A stretch of DNA of 64,000 bases, from positions 3,162,001 to 3,226,000 of the forward strand of contig NZ_CP095390.1 of the NCBI RefSeq assembly GCF_023008585.1. The letters are read 5' to 3'. Below the pieces are notes generated by a model. The model was given only the letters and a program-made list of their open reading frames with translations, did not search any database and was not told the DNA's origin. How positions within the stretch are numbered: the stretch's first letter is position 1; each line of letters starts with the position of its first letter. The translations under genes were made by a program, and so were the position numbers. Positions 51,953 to 61,608 of this stretch are shown here, one piece after another. Source of the stretch: Natribaculum breve. Lineage in GTDB: Archaea; Halobacteriota; Halobacteria; Halobacteriales; Natrialbaceae.

Positions 51953-52699
51953 GTGATCGTCGTCGCGACGGAAGATTTCGAGGTTTACCACGGCGTCGTC
52001 AGCGAGCTTCGCGACCGTGGCGTGACCTTCACGACGATCGAACCCGACGACGACCTTCCCGACCGGACAGCCGTCGTCGTCACCGACGAGAGCCACGCCG
52101 ACGCGTTCGCGACCGTTCCGACCGTCGTCGCCGAACCGGACGAGCCGAGACGCGCCGTCGACGGTGCCCTGGCTGCACTCCGAGGTGTGAGCGGCCGCAC
52201 CGTCGTCGGCGTCGACCCCGGACGGAAACCGGGCATCGCCGTGCTGGCCGGCGACGTCGTCGTCGCGGCGTTCCAGGTGCCACTCGCCGACGCCGTCGAC
52301 GTGATCGAACGCGAGGTCGCGGACGCGCCCGACCCCGTCGTCAGGATCGGCGACGGCGCGCGCCTCCAGGGTTCGCAACTGGTCAACGACCTCGAGGACG
52401 TCCGGGTCGAAGTCGTCGACGAAACCGGCACCACGCCCTACCTCGGCACCGGCGCGCGCGGGATGGGCGACGTCCTGGCGGCGGTCAACATCGCCCGTCT
52501 CGAGGGCGAGGTCGTCGACACGCGCGAGGTCGAACCGACGGCCGGCGAGTTACAGGTGATCAAGGACCGCTCCCGCGAGCGAAGCGAGACCAACCGGGCG
52601 ATCGACGAGGTGCTCGCACGCCGCGTCGCGACCGGCGAGTTGACGATCGAGGAAGCTCTGTCGGAACATCGAGGCGACGACACAGACGAGAACCAGTAG
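51953..52699 (+). CDS. RNase H-like fold protein conserved in haloarchaea
   Basis: A 248-residue protein from a GTG at 51,953. After an N-terminal alpha/beta part, VVGVDPGRKPGIAVLAG begins a RuvC/RNase H-like domain with a first acidic residue, and RIGDGARLQGSQLVNDL and GDVLAAVNIARLEGEVVDTR follow. The motif DPGRKPGIA is like that of DUF460/RuvC-like proteins. The final part is helical. Whether it is a nuclease or an inactive relative cannot be decided. Confidence 0.6.
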   Translation: MIVVATEDFEVYHGVVSELRDRGVTFTTIEPDDDLPDRTAVVVTDESHADAFATVPTVVAEPDEPRRAVDGALAALRGVSGRTVVGVDPGRKPGIAVLAGDVVVAAFQVPLADAVDVIEREVADAPDPVVRIGDGARLQGSQLVNDLEDVRVEVVDETGTTPYLGTGARGMGDVLAAVNIARLEGEVVDTREVEPTAGELQVIKDRSRERSETNRAIDEVLARRVATGELTIEEALSEHRGDDTDENQ

Positions 52700-52829
52700 G
52701 CAGTAGAGTGTCGAGGCGTCGTCACTGCTTCCGAGAGTCGCGATAGCTACCGCTTCTCGAGTGTGACGTCCCGAAAGAAATCTTCGCAGTCACGCCCTCG
52801 AACCTCGAGGGTGTGCGACGAAATCGCTG

Positions 52830-54458
52830 CTAGCAGACCTGGAAGTTCGCCGCCTGGGCGGAGGTGAACTGAACGTTCTCGTTCGCCTGCATGCTCACCT
52901 GCGCGGCACTCGCGCTTCCGCCGTCCTCGGCGACCGCGATCGCGGCACTCTGTTCGTTCAGGTTCTGTTGCCTGATGATCTGGACCTGCTCGACGGCTGC
53001 AGACACGTTCTGGTCGACTTCCTGGGTCTGTTCGCTATTCGTGTCGTAGTCGAACGATACGAGCTGATCGCCGGTTCCGTCGTTCCCGTCGATCGTGACG
53101 GCCGTCTGGTCGGAGTAGACGAGACCGTCCTGAGCGTAACCCCCGTCGAGGTAGGCGTTGACCGCCTCGGAGTAGCCGATCTGCATGTTGACGTTCTCCT
53201 GGTAGGCGACCTGGACGGCAGTCGCGTCGCTGTCGTTCGTCGCGATCGCAACGGCCGTACTCTGGAGGTTGACGTTGATCTGCGTGGCGTTCTGGTACTG
53301 GGTGACCTGCGCTTCGGCGACCTGTTCGCCGCTGCCGTCGTGGCCCTTCTCTTTCTTCTTTTGTTTCTTCTCGTCGTTTCCACTGTCTCCCTCTTCGCCG
53401 AACGTCGTGATCGGACTGTCGTCACCGCCCGCGGTCGCCGTGTTCATGCCGGCCATCGCGCTCAGCACGTTCACCGCTTCGGCAGTGCCGTACTGTAAGT
53501 TGACGTTGGTCTGCTCGGTGAGCTGGACGGCCGTCGCCGTACTGTTCTCACCGACCGCGATGGCGACCGCATGGCCTTGCTCGTTGACGTTCGTCTGCTC
53601 GACGTCCTGATCCTGATAGACGCCGGAGGCTGCGGCACCGGAGACCTGCTCGCTGGCCTTGGCGTATCCGGCGTAGACGTTGGACGCGTTCGCGGACCCT
53701 TCCTGGCGGTTCTCGTTGTACTGCGTCGTCTGCTGGAAGGTGGTCGCGTTGCTGTCGTTTTCGGCGAGCGCGAACGAGACGCTCTGCTCGTTGTAGTTCA
53801 GCTGGCCGACGTCCTGGCCCTGTGTGACCGACGACCAGGCTTTCTTGGACACCTTCTTTCCTTTCTTGTCGGCGACGACCCAGCCGTCGAACGTCGGTGC
53901 GCTTCCCTCGCCCATGATGAGGTGGACGTTGCCGACGTTCTCGAAGTTGAACTCCTGTGGCTCGAGCGCGGCGTTCGCTGCCGACGCCTCACCGGTCTGC
54001 TGGTTGACGTTCGACTGCGTCGCGTCCTGGATCGCCTCCGCCTCTCCGCCGTCGATGGAGATGGCGGTCGCGTTCTCCTGGACGTTGATGTTGACCTGGT
54101 CGACGTCCTGGTACTGGACGACGTCCGCGCTGGCCCCCGCCGACGACGCCTCGCCGTCTTGCCGGTTGACGTTCTCCTGCTCCGACGACTGCTCGACGGT
54201 TCCGTTACCGGACGCGTGCGCTTCTACGTACTCCTCGATGGACGTCCCGTTGAGATCCGCACCGAAGACCAGATAGAGGTCTTCGCCGTCTTCGAGTGCC
54301 TGGACGGCGCTTCTGACCTGGTCTTCGGTCACCTCGAGGTCGCCCTCGCTTGGCTGCTCCTGGTCTTCTTCGACCCCGGCCGCCGGCGCGGCCGCGACCA
54401 TCGAGACGACGAGCATCGCGACGACGAGAACTGTCGTAATTCGTGACCGTGCTGTCAT
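52830..54458 (-). CDS. Exported Gln/Asn-ladder repeat protein (curlin-like amyloid candidate)
   Basis: A 542-residue protein with a signal peptide (MTARSRITTVLVVAMLVVSM). Five repeat blocks (about residues 112-163, 209-263, 278-333, 383-437 and 488-540) each carry two QxNxNxQ motifs spaced 27-28 residues, with AVAIA/ATAVQ strands between them: eleven motifs in all, counting one at 94-100. This strand-turn-strand ladder of Gln and Asn is the logic of curlin repeats in bacterial amyloid fibres. A charged Lys-rich linker sits at 360-375. The protein ends in Cys. A smaller protein of the same type lies divergently at 55,287. No Csg export genes are nearby; function is a hypothesis. Confidence 0.7.
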   Translation of the reverse strand: MTARSRITTVLVVAMLVVSMVAAAPAAGVEEDQEQPSEGDLEVTEDQVRSAVQALEDGEDLYLVFGADLNGTSIEEYVEAHASGNGTVEQSSEQENVNRQDGEASSAGASADVVQYQDVDQVNINVQENATAISIDGGEAEAIQDATQSNVNQQTGEASAANAALEPQEFNFENVGNVHLIMGEGSAPTFDGWVVADKKGKKVSKKAWSSVTQGQDVGQLNYNEQSVSFALAENDSNATTFQQTTQYNENRQEGSANASNVYAGYAKASEQVSGAAASGVYQDQDVEQTNVNEQGHAVAIAVGENSTATAVQLTEQTNVNLQYGTAEAVNVLSAMAGMNTATAGGDDSPITTFGEEGDSGNDEKKQKKKEKGHDGSGEQVAEAQVTQYQNATQINVNLQSTAVAIATNDSDATAVQVAYQENVNMQIGYSEAVNAYLDGGYAQDGLVYSDQTAVTIDGNDGTGDQLVSFDYDTNSEQTQEVDQNVSAAVEQVQIIRQQNLNEQSAAIAVAEDGGSASAAQVSMQANENVQFTSAQAANFQVC

Positions 54459-55286
54459 TCTGTGTGTTCCGATTTCTTTGAAATGCCCTGTGAGGGTCTT
54501 TTGTTTCTAGGTCTGTACACTGCGAACCATCGTATCCGGATGAATGACTTTGTTATCTGTAGGTTGCTGCGAAGATGAAGACGGCTACTCGAGGCGAAGG
54601 GACTGCTTTACGGACGCACGTACCGCCTAACGACAGGTCCACACACCGATCATGTTCAAGCCGCTGTCGCCGACGGTGGCGAACGTCGAGATGCAGTCGG
54701 ATGTTTACGGACCGTTGTCCGGTCGATTACTCGAGGGGCCCGAAACCATCGGCGACCGACCGTTGTCGGTGGACCAACGGTAGCGGTAGCGTGGACGAAT
54801 CCAGTTAAAGACCCCCTCGAGAATAACGTCGATGTGATCGTCTCGACGATGGTATCGGCGTCGATCAGTGACCGTTCACCGAGGATCACTGTTACGTGGG
54901 AAAATACGGGTTGAATCCGATACTCGAAATCGACTAGGCGGCTAATATAACGCTGTACAACCCCTCTATCGAGGAGTAGAGCGTTTGTGCCGAATGCGCT
55001 CACGTACATATCAGTATCCTAATGATATCAGGAACACGATCACATCGGCATGAATGTCTGTAATTTGTAATGATGTCTGGGCGAGTTCGAGACAATCCGA
55101 GATAACCTCTGAAACTGTGATTTGGCTTCATATGGCCCTCCGTAGACACGAGCGAGTGGGCAACGCGCCGTGGCATCGCCCGGATCGGCCGGTGAACCAG
55201 CGAGGAGCCATGCGTCTACAGCGCTGGCGACAAGCCGGTTCCGGCGATCCGCGCGTGTGTGCCCGGAAGCGTCAAGAAACATAATC
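54459..55286. other. 828-base region between the two ladder-protein genes
   Basis: No recognisable gene: frames here lack family features. The part 54,900-55,060 is AT-rich, with TATA-like stretches near 54,941-54,950. As the two ladder genes point away from each other, their promoters must lie here, so it is probably a shared control region. No terminator or repeat stands out. Confidence 0.4.
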
Positions 55287-55568
55287 ATGAAACGAACGAT
55301 CACGGTACTGCTCACGGTTGCACTGATCGGCAGCCTCATGTTCATGGGGTTCGCCGGAACGGCCGCTGCGGGCGGCCATGACCACGGTGAGGACGCGTCG
55401 GCAAACGTTGACCAGGGACAGAATGTCGCCCAGCAGAACAACAACGATCAGCGAATAGGGCTCGCCTTTGCCGGTGATGACGTAGAACAGCATAACAACC
55501 AGAGGAATGTGAACACCCAGCGTGCAACCGCTGAGGCAGTCGACCTCAACGCGATCATCTTCGACTGA
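55287..55568 (+). CDS. Small exported Gln/Asn-ladder protein, partner of the large one
   Basis: A 93-residue protein starting MKRTITVLLTVALIGSLMFM, a clear signal peptide with AAAGG as cleavage region. The mature part has VDQGQNVAQQNNNDQ and QRNVNTQ, two ladder motifs 23 residues apart; VDQGQNVAQQN parallels VTQGQDVGQLN in the large protein. It ends AVDLNAIIFD. It may be a minor or nucleating subunit, by analogy with CsgB and CsgA; this is inference. Confidence 0.65.
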   Translation: MKRTITVLLTVALIGSLMFMGFAGTAAAGGHDHGEDASANVDQGQNVAQQNNNDQRIGLAFAGDDVEQHNNQRNVNTQRATAEAVDLNAIIFD

Positions 55569-55711
55569 AACGATCGTTCCTGACCGACTTCGATACCAAT
55601 TTTTTATTTGACGTCCGACCACGAGCCGACAGCTTCGGTACTCACAATTTCGGATGAGCGGTAAGTCTCACTCGAGTCACCGATCGTCTGCCTCGAGCAG
55701 ACCTCGAGGAA

Positions 55712-57121
55712 TCACTCCGCCGTACGATCGGAACGGACGGTCGCCTCTGCTCGCTCCGCTACGACTCGAGTCGGCAATCCGGTCTCTCGTGCGACGGCTG
55801 CCGCGTCGTCGTACTCCGCGCTCACGTCGTAGACCTGCCCATCGGCGTCACTCGCCACTTTCACCGTCACCTCGTACGTTTCGCCCTCAATTTCGAGGTC
55901 GACCGTCTCGAACGCCCGGTCGGCGATCCAGCGGGAGGTCACGCCGGCGTCGCGAACGCCCAGAGTGCCCGTCTCTTCGGCGAGTCTCCGGGCGACGCGC
56001 TCGCTGTCTTCGGGCTTGCAGATCACCTTCACGAGGTGGCCGGGGCGGGACTTCTTCATCGTCGTCGGGATGATGGAGACGTCTCGTGCGCCCGCGCCCG
56101 CGAGAGATTCTTGCAGGCCGCCCAGCACCTCCGGGGTCGCGTCGTCGACGTTCGTCTCGAGGACGGTGATCTCGTCGCGGATCAGCTCGCCTTCGGCCTC
56201 GCCGACGAGCGCCCGGAGGACGTTCGGGTGCGGATCGAGGTCGTAGCCGCCCGCGCCGTAGCCCGACGACTCGAGGTCGATCGCGGGCAGGGAGTCGACG
56301 CCGTCGGCGACGTGCCCGAGGATCGCCGCGCCCGTGGGTGTGAGCAGTTCGGCCTCGACGGGGCCGCCCTGGAGCGACCAGTCCGCGCGTTCGGCGATCT
56401 CGACGACCGCCGGCGTCGGGACGGGGTACTCGCCGTGGCTCATCGTCGCCGTGCCGCCGCCGGTCGACAGCGGCGTCGTCACGACGCGCTCGGGTTCGAG
56501 GTCCTCGAGCAACAGCGCCGCGCCGACGACGTCCGCGATGGCGTCGTCCGCGCCGACCTCGTGGAAGTGGGTCTCCTCGAGGTCGGTGCCGTGGACGCTG
56601 GCTTCGGCCTCGCCGAGCAGTTCGAAGATCGCGAGAGCGTCGCGTTCGACCGATTCGGGGAGGTCCATTCCGGCGACGACGTCGACGACCTCGCGATAGC
56701 TGCGGTGGGGGCCGTGTCCTTCGGCGTGGACGTGGCCGTGCTCGTCGTCACCGTGGTCGTGGTGGTGGTGGTGGTGGTGATGGTGGTCCCCGTCGTGCTC
56801 GTCGCCGGCTTCGTCGTGATGGTGATGGTCGTGATCGCCGCCGTGCTGGTGGTGTGCGTGACCGCCACCGTCACTGTGCTGGTGCTCGTGGTGTCTCTCG
56901 CCGTGTGCGTGCCCGTCATCGTCGCTCTCCTCGTCGGTCAGCAGGACGTCGACGGTCGTCGACTCGATCCCGCACTTGGTCGTCGTCCCGATCCGGTACT
57001 CGAGGTCCAGCGCGTCTTCGACCGGCTCGAGTACGTCTGGATCGCCGCCAGCTGCGAGCAACGCGGCGAGGAGCATGTCGCCACTCGCCCCCATCCGTCC
57101 GTCGAACGCCAGTAGTCGCAT
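55712..57121 (-). CDS. larC: LarC (nickel-pincer cofactor synthesis) with His-rich insert
   Basis: A 469-residue protein of the LarC/DUF111 family. It has LAFDGRMGASGDMLLAALLA at the start, ETHFHEVGADDAIADVVGAA in the middle and LLTPTGAAILGHVADG, ETNVDDATPEVLGGL later. Residues about 70-135 are a very His-rich segment that likely holds nickel. LarC installs nickel in the pincer cofactor of lactate racemase-type enzymes. LarA, LarB and LarE are not in the window. Confidence 0.9.
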   Translation of the reverse strand: MRLLAFDGRMGASGDMLLAALLAAGGDPDVLEPVEDALDLEYRIGTTTKCGIESTTVDVLLTDEESDDDGHAHGERHHEHQHSDGGGHAHHQHGGDHDHHHHDEAGDEHDGDHHHHHHHHHDHGDDEHGHVHAEGHGPHRSYREVVDVVAGMDLPESVERDALAIFELLGEAEASVHGTDLEETHFHEVGADDAIADVVGAALLLEDLEPERVVTTPLSTGGGTATMSHGEYPVPTPAVVEIAERADWSLQGGPVEAELLTPTGAAILGHVADGVDSLPAIDLESSGYGAGGYDLDPHPNVLRALVGEAEGELIRDEITVLETNVDDATPEVLGGLQESLAGAGARDVSIIPTTMKKSRPGHLVKVICKPEDSERVARRLAEETGTLGVRDAGVTSRWIADRAFETVDLEIEGETYEVTVKVASDADGQVYDVSAEYDDAAAVARETGLPTRVVAERAEATVRSDRTAE

Positions 57122-57322
57122 GGTTCCACTGGGGTAGGCAGTGCCAAAAACCCACCTCTGTCGGTCGAAAACCCACCGACATCGGCCGGGGTCGGTACTT
57201 CTATGTACTTCCGTCCCCGACCCCTATGTGGCAGTGACTAGCACGGGACCGGAACTCAATCCGAGCAAAAAACCTATCCGACCCCGAGTCGGAGTCACGA
57301 ACATCGCCGCCACTTTGCAATC

Positions 57323-59554
57323 ATGAACGAAGTCCAACTGGAGGTCGCGAAGGCGTACCCGAACGATTCGGGTCGTGGAATCGCCCGACTCGACCCGGAC
57401 ACGCTCTTGCATCTGAAGCTCAGTCCGGGCGATATCATCGAGATCGAAGGGGCCGATACCACCGCCGCGAAGGTGTGGCGGGCCGACCGGCAGGACTGGA
57501 ACACCGATACGGTCCGCATCGACGGCTTCACCCGTCAGAACGCCGACGTCGGCATCGGAGAACGCGTCACCATCCGGAAAGCGGAGGCGACGAAAGCCAA
57601 CAAGCTCGTCCTCGCTCCGCCGGAGGAGGCGTCGGTGCAGTTCGGTTCCGACGCCGCCGGGATGGTGAAACGTCAGATCCTCAAACGGCCCGTCGTCGGT
57701 CGCGATATCGTCCCCGTCATGTCTTCGACGAACCACCCGTTCATGCGATCTCCGGGTCAGGCTATCCCGTTGATCGCCGTCGAGACCGACCCCGAGGGCG
57801 TCGTCCTCATCACCGAGGACACCGACGTCGAACTCCGCGAGGAGCCGATCAGCGGTTTCGAGAAGACCGGCGGGGGAATCACCTACGAGGACATCGGTGG
57901 GCTCCAGGGTGAGATCCAGCGGGTCCGGGAGATGGTCGAACTCCCGATGAAACACCCCCAGATCTTCAAGAAACTGGGGATCGAGCCGCCACAGGGCGTC
58001 CTCCTGCACGGCCCGCCCGGGACGGGCAAGACCCTGCTTGCGAAAGCAGTCGCCAACGAGACCTCCGCGAGTTTCTTCTCTATCGCCGGCCCAGAGATCA
58101 TCTCGAAGTACTACGGCGAGTCCGAACAGCAACTCCGGGAGATCTTCGAGGACGCGAGCGAGGAATCGCCCGCGATCATCTTCATCGACGAACTCGACTC
58201 GATCGCTCCCAAACGCGAGGACGTCACCGGCGAGGTCGAACGGCGGGTCGTCGCCCAGCTGCTGACGATGATGGACGGCTTGGAGGCCCGGGGGCAGGTC
58301 ATCGTCATCGCGGCGACCAACCGCGTCGACAGCGTCGACCCCGCGCTGCGTCGGCCGGGTCGGTTCGACCGCGAGATCGAGATCGGCGTCCCCGACGAGA
58401 CGGGCCGCGAGGAGATCCTCCAGATCCACACCCGCGGGATGCCCCTCAGCGACGACGTCAACCTCTCGCACCTGGCCGACGAGACCCACGGCTTCGTCGG
58501 CGCAGACATCGAGTCGCTGACGAAGGAGGCGGCGATGAAAGCCCTGCGGCGGTACCTCCCCGAGATCGACTTAGACGAGGAGGACATCCCGCCGAGTCTC
58601 ATCGACCGGATGATCGTCAAACGCGAGGACTTCCGGGGCGCGTTAAACGAGGTCGAACCGAGCGCGATGCGGGAGGTCCTCGTCGAACTTCCGAAGATCA
58701 CCTGGGACGACGTCGGCGGCCTCCACGAGGCCAAAGAGCAGGTCCAGGAGAGCGTCGAGTGGCCCCTCTCACAGCCCGAGAAGTTCGACCGGATGGGGAT
58801 CGACCCGCCGGCCGGCGTCTTGCTGTACGGCCCGCCGGGGACGGGCAAGACGCTGATGGCCAAGGCGGTCGCCAACGAGACCAACGCCAACTTCATCTCC
58901 GTGCGCGGTCCGCAACTGCTCTCGAAGTGGGTCGGCGAGTCGGAGAAGGCGATCCGCCAGACCTTCCGGAAGGCCCGGCAGGTCTCGCCGACGGTGATCT
59001 TCTTCGACGAACTCGACTCGCTGGCACCGGGCCGGGGCGGTGACGTCGGCTCCAACGTGAGCGAACGGGTCGTCAACCAGTTGCTGACCGAACTGGACGG
59101 CCTAGAGGAGATGGAGAACGTGATGGTCATCGGCGCGACCAACCGGCCGGACATGATCGACCCCGCACTGCTGCGCTCGGGTCGGTTCGACCGCCTCGTG
59201 ATGATCGGCGAACCCGACACCGAAGGCCGCGAGCGCATCCTCGAGATCCACACCGACGACACGCCGCTCGCCGCCGACGTCAGCCTGCGAGAGATCGCCG
59301 AGATCACCGAGGGCTACGTCGGCAGCGACCTCGAGTCGATCGCCCGCGAGGCGGCCATCGAGGCCCTGCGCGAAGACGACGACGCCGACGTCGTCGAGAT
59401 GCGCCACTTCCGGGCGGCCCTGGAGAACGTCCGCCCGACGATCACCGACGACATCTTAGACTACTACGAGCGGATGAAAGAGGAGTTCAAAGGCGGCACG
59501 AGTACGGTCGAACCCGGCGCTGGCCGCCGGGGCAGCCGGATCGGCTTCCAGTAG
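57323..59554 (+). CDS. Cdc48/VCP-type AAA ATPase
   Basis: A 743-residue protein. The N-domain ([19 protein letters not shown]) is followed by two AAA modules, each with Walker A GPPGTGKT (about residues 235 and 507) and Walker [15 protein letters not shown] and [14 protein letters not shown]. The second module is the typical D2. It unfolds proteins, often feeding the proteasome, in the cytoplasm. A candidate terminator lies 190 bases downstream. Confidence 0.93.
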   Translation: MNEVQLEVAKAYPNDSGRGIARLDPDTLLHLKLSPGDIIEIEGADTTAAKVWRADRQDWNTDTVRIDGFTRQNADVGIGERVTIRKAEATKANKLVLAPPEEASVQFGSDAAGMVKRQILKRPVVGRDIVPVMSSTNHPFMRSPGQAIPLIAVETDPEGVVLITEDTDVELREEPISGFEKTGGGITYEDIGGLQGEIQRVREMVELPMKHPQIFKKLGIEPPQGVLLHGPPGTGKTLLAKAVANETSASFFSIAGPEIISKYYGESEQQLREIFEDASEESPAIIFIDELDSIAPKREDVTGEVERRVVAQLLTMMDGLEARGQVIVIAATNRVDSVDPALRRPGRFDREIEIGVPDETGREEILQIHTRGMPLSDDVNLSHLADETHGFVGADIESLTKEAAMKALRRYLPEIDLDEEDIPPSLIDRMIVKREDFRGALNEVEPSAMREVLVELPKITWDDVGGLHEAKEQVQESVEWPLSQPEKFDRMGIDPPAGVLLYGPPGTGKTLMAKAVANETNANFISVRGPQLLSKWVGESEKAIRQTFRKARQVSPTVIFFDELDSLAPGRGGDVGSNVSERVVNQLLTELDGLEEMENVMVIGATNRPDMIDPALLRSGRFDRLVMIGEPDTEGRERILEIHTDDTPLAADVSLREIAEITEGYVGSDLESIAREAAIEALREDDDADVVEMRHFRAALENVRPTITDDILDYYERMKEEFKGGTSTVEPGAGRRGSRIGFQ

Positions 59555-59744
59555 TCGGCCGCCGTTTTCGCCTCTCGCCTCGCGTCTCGTCGCGACTCGA
59601 GCGTTCTGCCGTCGGTCTGACGTCCGCTCATCGCCGACGTTCCGTCAGAAGACACCGTCTTCTATCGACGTCAGTCACGCCGACGAACCTCTCAGATCGG
59701 GTACCACCGTCGTAACGCCGCGATCGTGTGACTCAACAAATCAT

Positions 59745-59769
59745 TGTGTGTTATTCACACACATTTTTT
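59745..59769 (+). terminator. Hairpin with T-tract downstream of the Cdc48 gene
   Basis: TGTGTG-TTATT-CACACA (59,745-59,761) forms a 6-bp hairpin followed two bases later by six T. It fits a terminator for the Cdc48 gene. The surrounding 364-base gap (59,555-59,918) holds no gene; a TATA-like GTTATAAAT at about 59,792-59,800 lies further on. Confidence 0.4.
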
Positions 59770-59887
59770 CTGTAAAGGGTGGAGAGGTGGTTATAAATCG
59801 TTTCGTCCGGTCTCGAACGGTCTTTGGAACACGTTAACCGCCGTGGATTCGAGTGAATCGGCCACAACCTCTCGAAACGCTCGGGGG

Positions 59888-59895
59888 CATATATG
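59888..59895 (+). promoter_or_regulatory. TATA box for the small membrane protein gene
   Basis: CATATATG centred about 28 bases before the ATG at 59,919 is the ideal distance for a leaderless archaeal transcript, in which transcription and translation start at nearly the same base. Confidence 0.5.
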
Positions 59896-59918
59896 TGACA
59901 GTATTAGGAAAATGTGAT

Positions 59919-60215
59919 ATGTCTCCAGGTGTTCCAATGCCGGGTTCCCCGACCACGCACGACCGTCCAACGACCTCGGTTCGCGAGGCGTCGTCCGACA
60001 CGAAACAGCCCGATCAGGGTAGACTCGAGCGCGTCTCTCCAGCGCTCGCGAAACCAGTCCGAATGACGAGTTTCTGGACGGCGATCGTACTGCCGTTCTT
60101 GCACGTTCCGTTGCTCGCGACGGGGCTGTCGAACGCCGCCGAGACGTTCACGTTCGTCGGACTCCTCGCGTTGAATCTCGTCGCGCTCTACGTCGGCCAC
60201 TCCTACCGCCGCTGA
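59919..60215 (+). CDS. Small haloarchaeal membrane protein
   Basis: A 98-residue protein from the ATG at 59,919 (MSPGVPMPGSPTTHDRPTTS). After a polar half, two hydrophobic helices follow (MTSFWTAIVLPFLHVPLLAT and FTFVGLLALNLVALYVG), ending HSYRR. Function unknown. The start is supported by the TATA box spacing. Confidence 0.6.
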   Translation: MSPGVPMPGSPTTHDRPTTSVREASSDTKQPDQGRLERVSPALAKPVRMTSFWTAIVLPFLHVPLLATGLSNAAETFTFVGLLALNLVALYVGHSYRR

Positions 60216-60301
60216 CACTCCCACCGCCGCTGATCGGCCCTCCGTTCTGTGCGTCCGCCTTTGACTACGGAACTCGAAGTAATTTGATTCGGAACGAAAA
60301 G

Positions 60302-61228
60302 CTATCCTTTCGAGCGCTGTCGTCGAACGTGGCTGACCTCCTCTCGTAACGCCCGGTGTTTCACGAGCACGAACCCGATGGCGATGACGACGAAGCCGAC
60401 CGCGGTCGCGACGTCGACGACCTGTCCGAAGTAGAGCCAGTCGAAGATGGCGGCGAAGATCGGGGCGACGTACGAGACCATGTTGATCTCGACGGCCCCG
60501 AGGCGCTCGAGCAGGTCGAAGTACAGCAGGAAGCCGAGCGCGCTGGCGACGAGTGCGAGGTACGCGAGCGCGCCGAGTGCCTCTGGCTGGGTCCACGACT
60601 CGAGGTCGACCGGTTCGCGGAGGGCGAGGCTCACGGCGTGCATCACGACGGCGCCGCCGATCATCGACCAGGCTTCCATCGTCTCGATCGGCAAGGTGGC
60701 GTCGATACGCCGGGTGAGGACGCTTCCGAGCGCGAACGACGCTGCTGCCAGGAAGACGAGCAGTTTCGCGACCACGTCGGTTGCGAGGAGGTTCGACGGG
60801 TCGGGGCGAGCGATGATGGCGACGCCGACGAGTCCGATCAGGACGCCGACGACGCCCACCGGCGACAGCGCGTCCGACGGTACGAGCGCCCGGGCGAACC
60901 CGGTCGTCAGCACCGGCGAGAGACTCACCAGCACGGCGGCCGCGGCCGCCGTCGTGTGCTGTTGGCCGACGAACAGGAACGCGTGATAGGCGGCGATCAT
61001 CAGGACCGCACCGACGGCGACCGTCGCCCACTGGTCGCGCCCTCGCGGGATCGGATCGTCGACCGCGTAGGCCGCGTACCCGAGCATCAGGACGCCCGCG
61101 ACGTCGTAGCGCAAGGCGGCGAACAGGACCGGCGGAAAGTACTCGAGTCCGGCACTGATGGCGACGAAGGCCGTTCCCCAGACTGCAGCGAGCACCAGAA
61201 AGGGGACGAAGCTTCGATATCGGCTCAC
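60302..61228 (-). CDS. EamA/DMT-family transporter
   Basis: A 308-residue membrane protein from a GTG at 61,228, with ten hydrophobic segments in two EamA repeats. The first has VWGTAFVAISAGLEYFPP and LFAALRYDVAGVLML; the second has GGAVVMHAVSLALREP and LEINMVSYVAPIFAAIF-like helices. The family exports amino acids and other metabolites; the substrate is unknown. Confidence 0.85.
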   Translation of the reverse strand: MSRYRSFVPFLVLAAVWGTAFVAISAGLEYFPPVLFAALRYDVAGVLMLGYAAYAVDDPIPRGRDQWATVAVGAVLMIAAYHAFLFVGQQHTTAAAAAVLVSLSPVLTTGFARALVPSDALSPVGVVGVLIGLVGVAIIARPDPSNLLATDVVAKLLVFLAAASFALGSVLTRRIDATLPIETMEAWSMIGGAVVMHAVSLALREPVDLESWTQPEALGALAYLALVASALGFLLYFDLLERLGAVEINMVSYVAPIFAAIFDWLYFGQVVDVATAVGFVVIAIGFVLVKHRALREEVSHVRRQRSKG

Positions 61229-61323
61229 ACACGGTGTCTCTCGTTCTCTCTCCTATCTGTTTCGCTTCGAAATGGCGTCGTCGCGACGGTGCTGTCGCGC
61301 TCCCCGGCCTCCCCCGAACGCTC

Positions 61324-61403
61324 ATACTGCCGGACGTAAGTCGTGAAAGATTCTCGCCGTCCCGGGGTGGCGAGAATCTTCACACAGTTACGTCCGATAG
61401 TAT
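61324..61403. repeat. 80-bp palindromic element, copy 2 (inverted)
   Basis: This copy is the reverse complement of the element at 33,343-33,422, with about one mismatch over 80 bases, including the arms AAGATTCTCGCC/GGCGAGAATCTT and ends ATACT/AGTAT. The two copies are 28 kb apart in opposite orientation. It occupies the 380-base gap between the EamA gene and rnhA; no other feature is seen there. Confidence 0.8.
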
Positions 61404-61579
61404 CAGTCGACGACGCGTACGGGTCACGTTCGGCCTGCCGACCTCCTCGTTCGGCCCCGCCAACCTCTTCGGTGTCGGGGCCTTCTCGCTCGCACCACCG
61501 TTCGCGACGTCCCGTGGCCGTCGCCGGTGGCTGCCCGTGTATCGTCGTGACGTGTGAGACGTTACCGTAGACAGTACAG

Positions 61580-61586
61580 TTAAGTA
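61580..61586 (+). promoter_or_regulatory. TATA-like box before RNase H gene
   Basis: TTAAGTA is centred about 26 bases before the ATG at 61,609, the distance expected for a leaderless haloarchaeal transcript. Confidence 0.45.
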
Positions 61587-61608
61587 GTCCTGTGGCTTAC
61601 AGCCGATC

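Noticed and set aside
54656..55009. A 117-codon minus-strand frame between the two ladder-protein genes
   Set aside because: No signal, motif or start context; likely chance in a control region.
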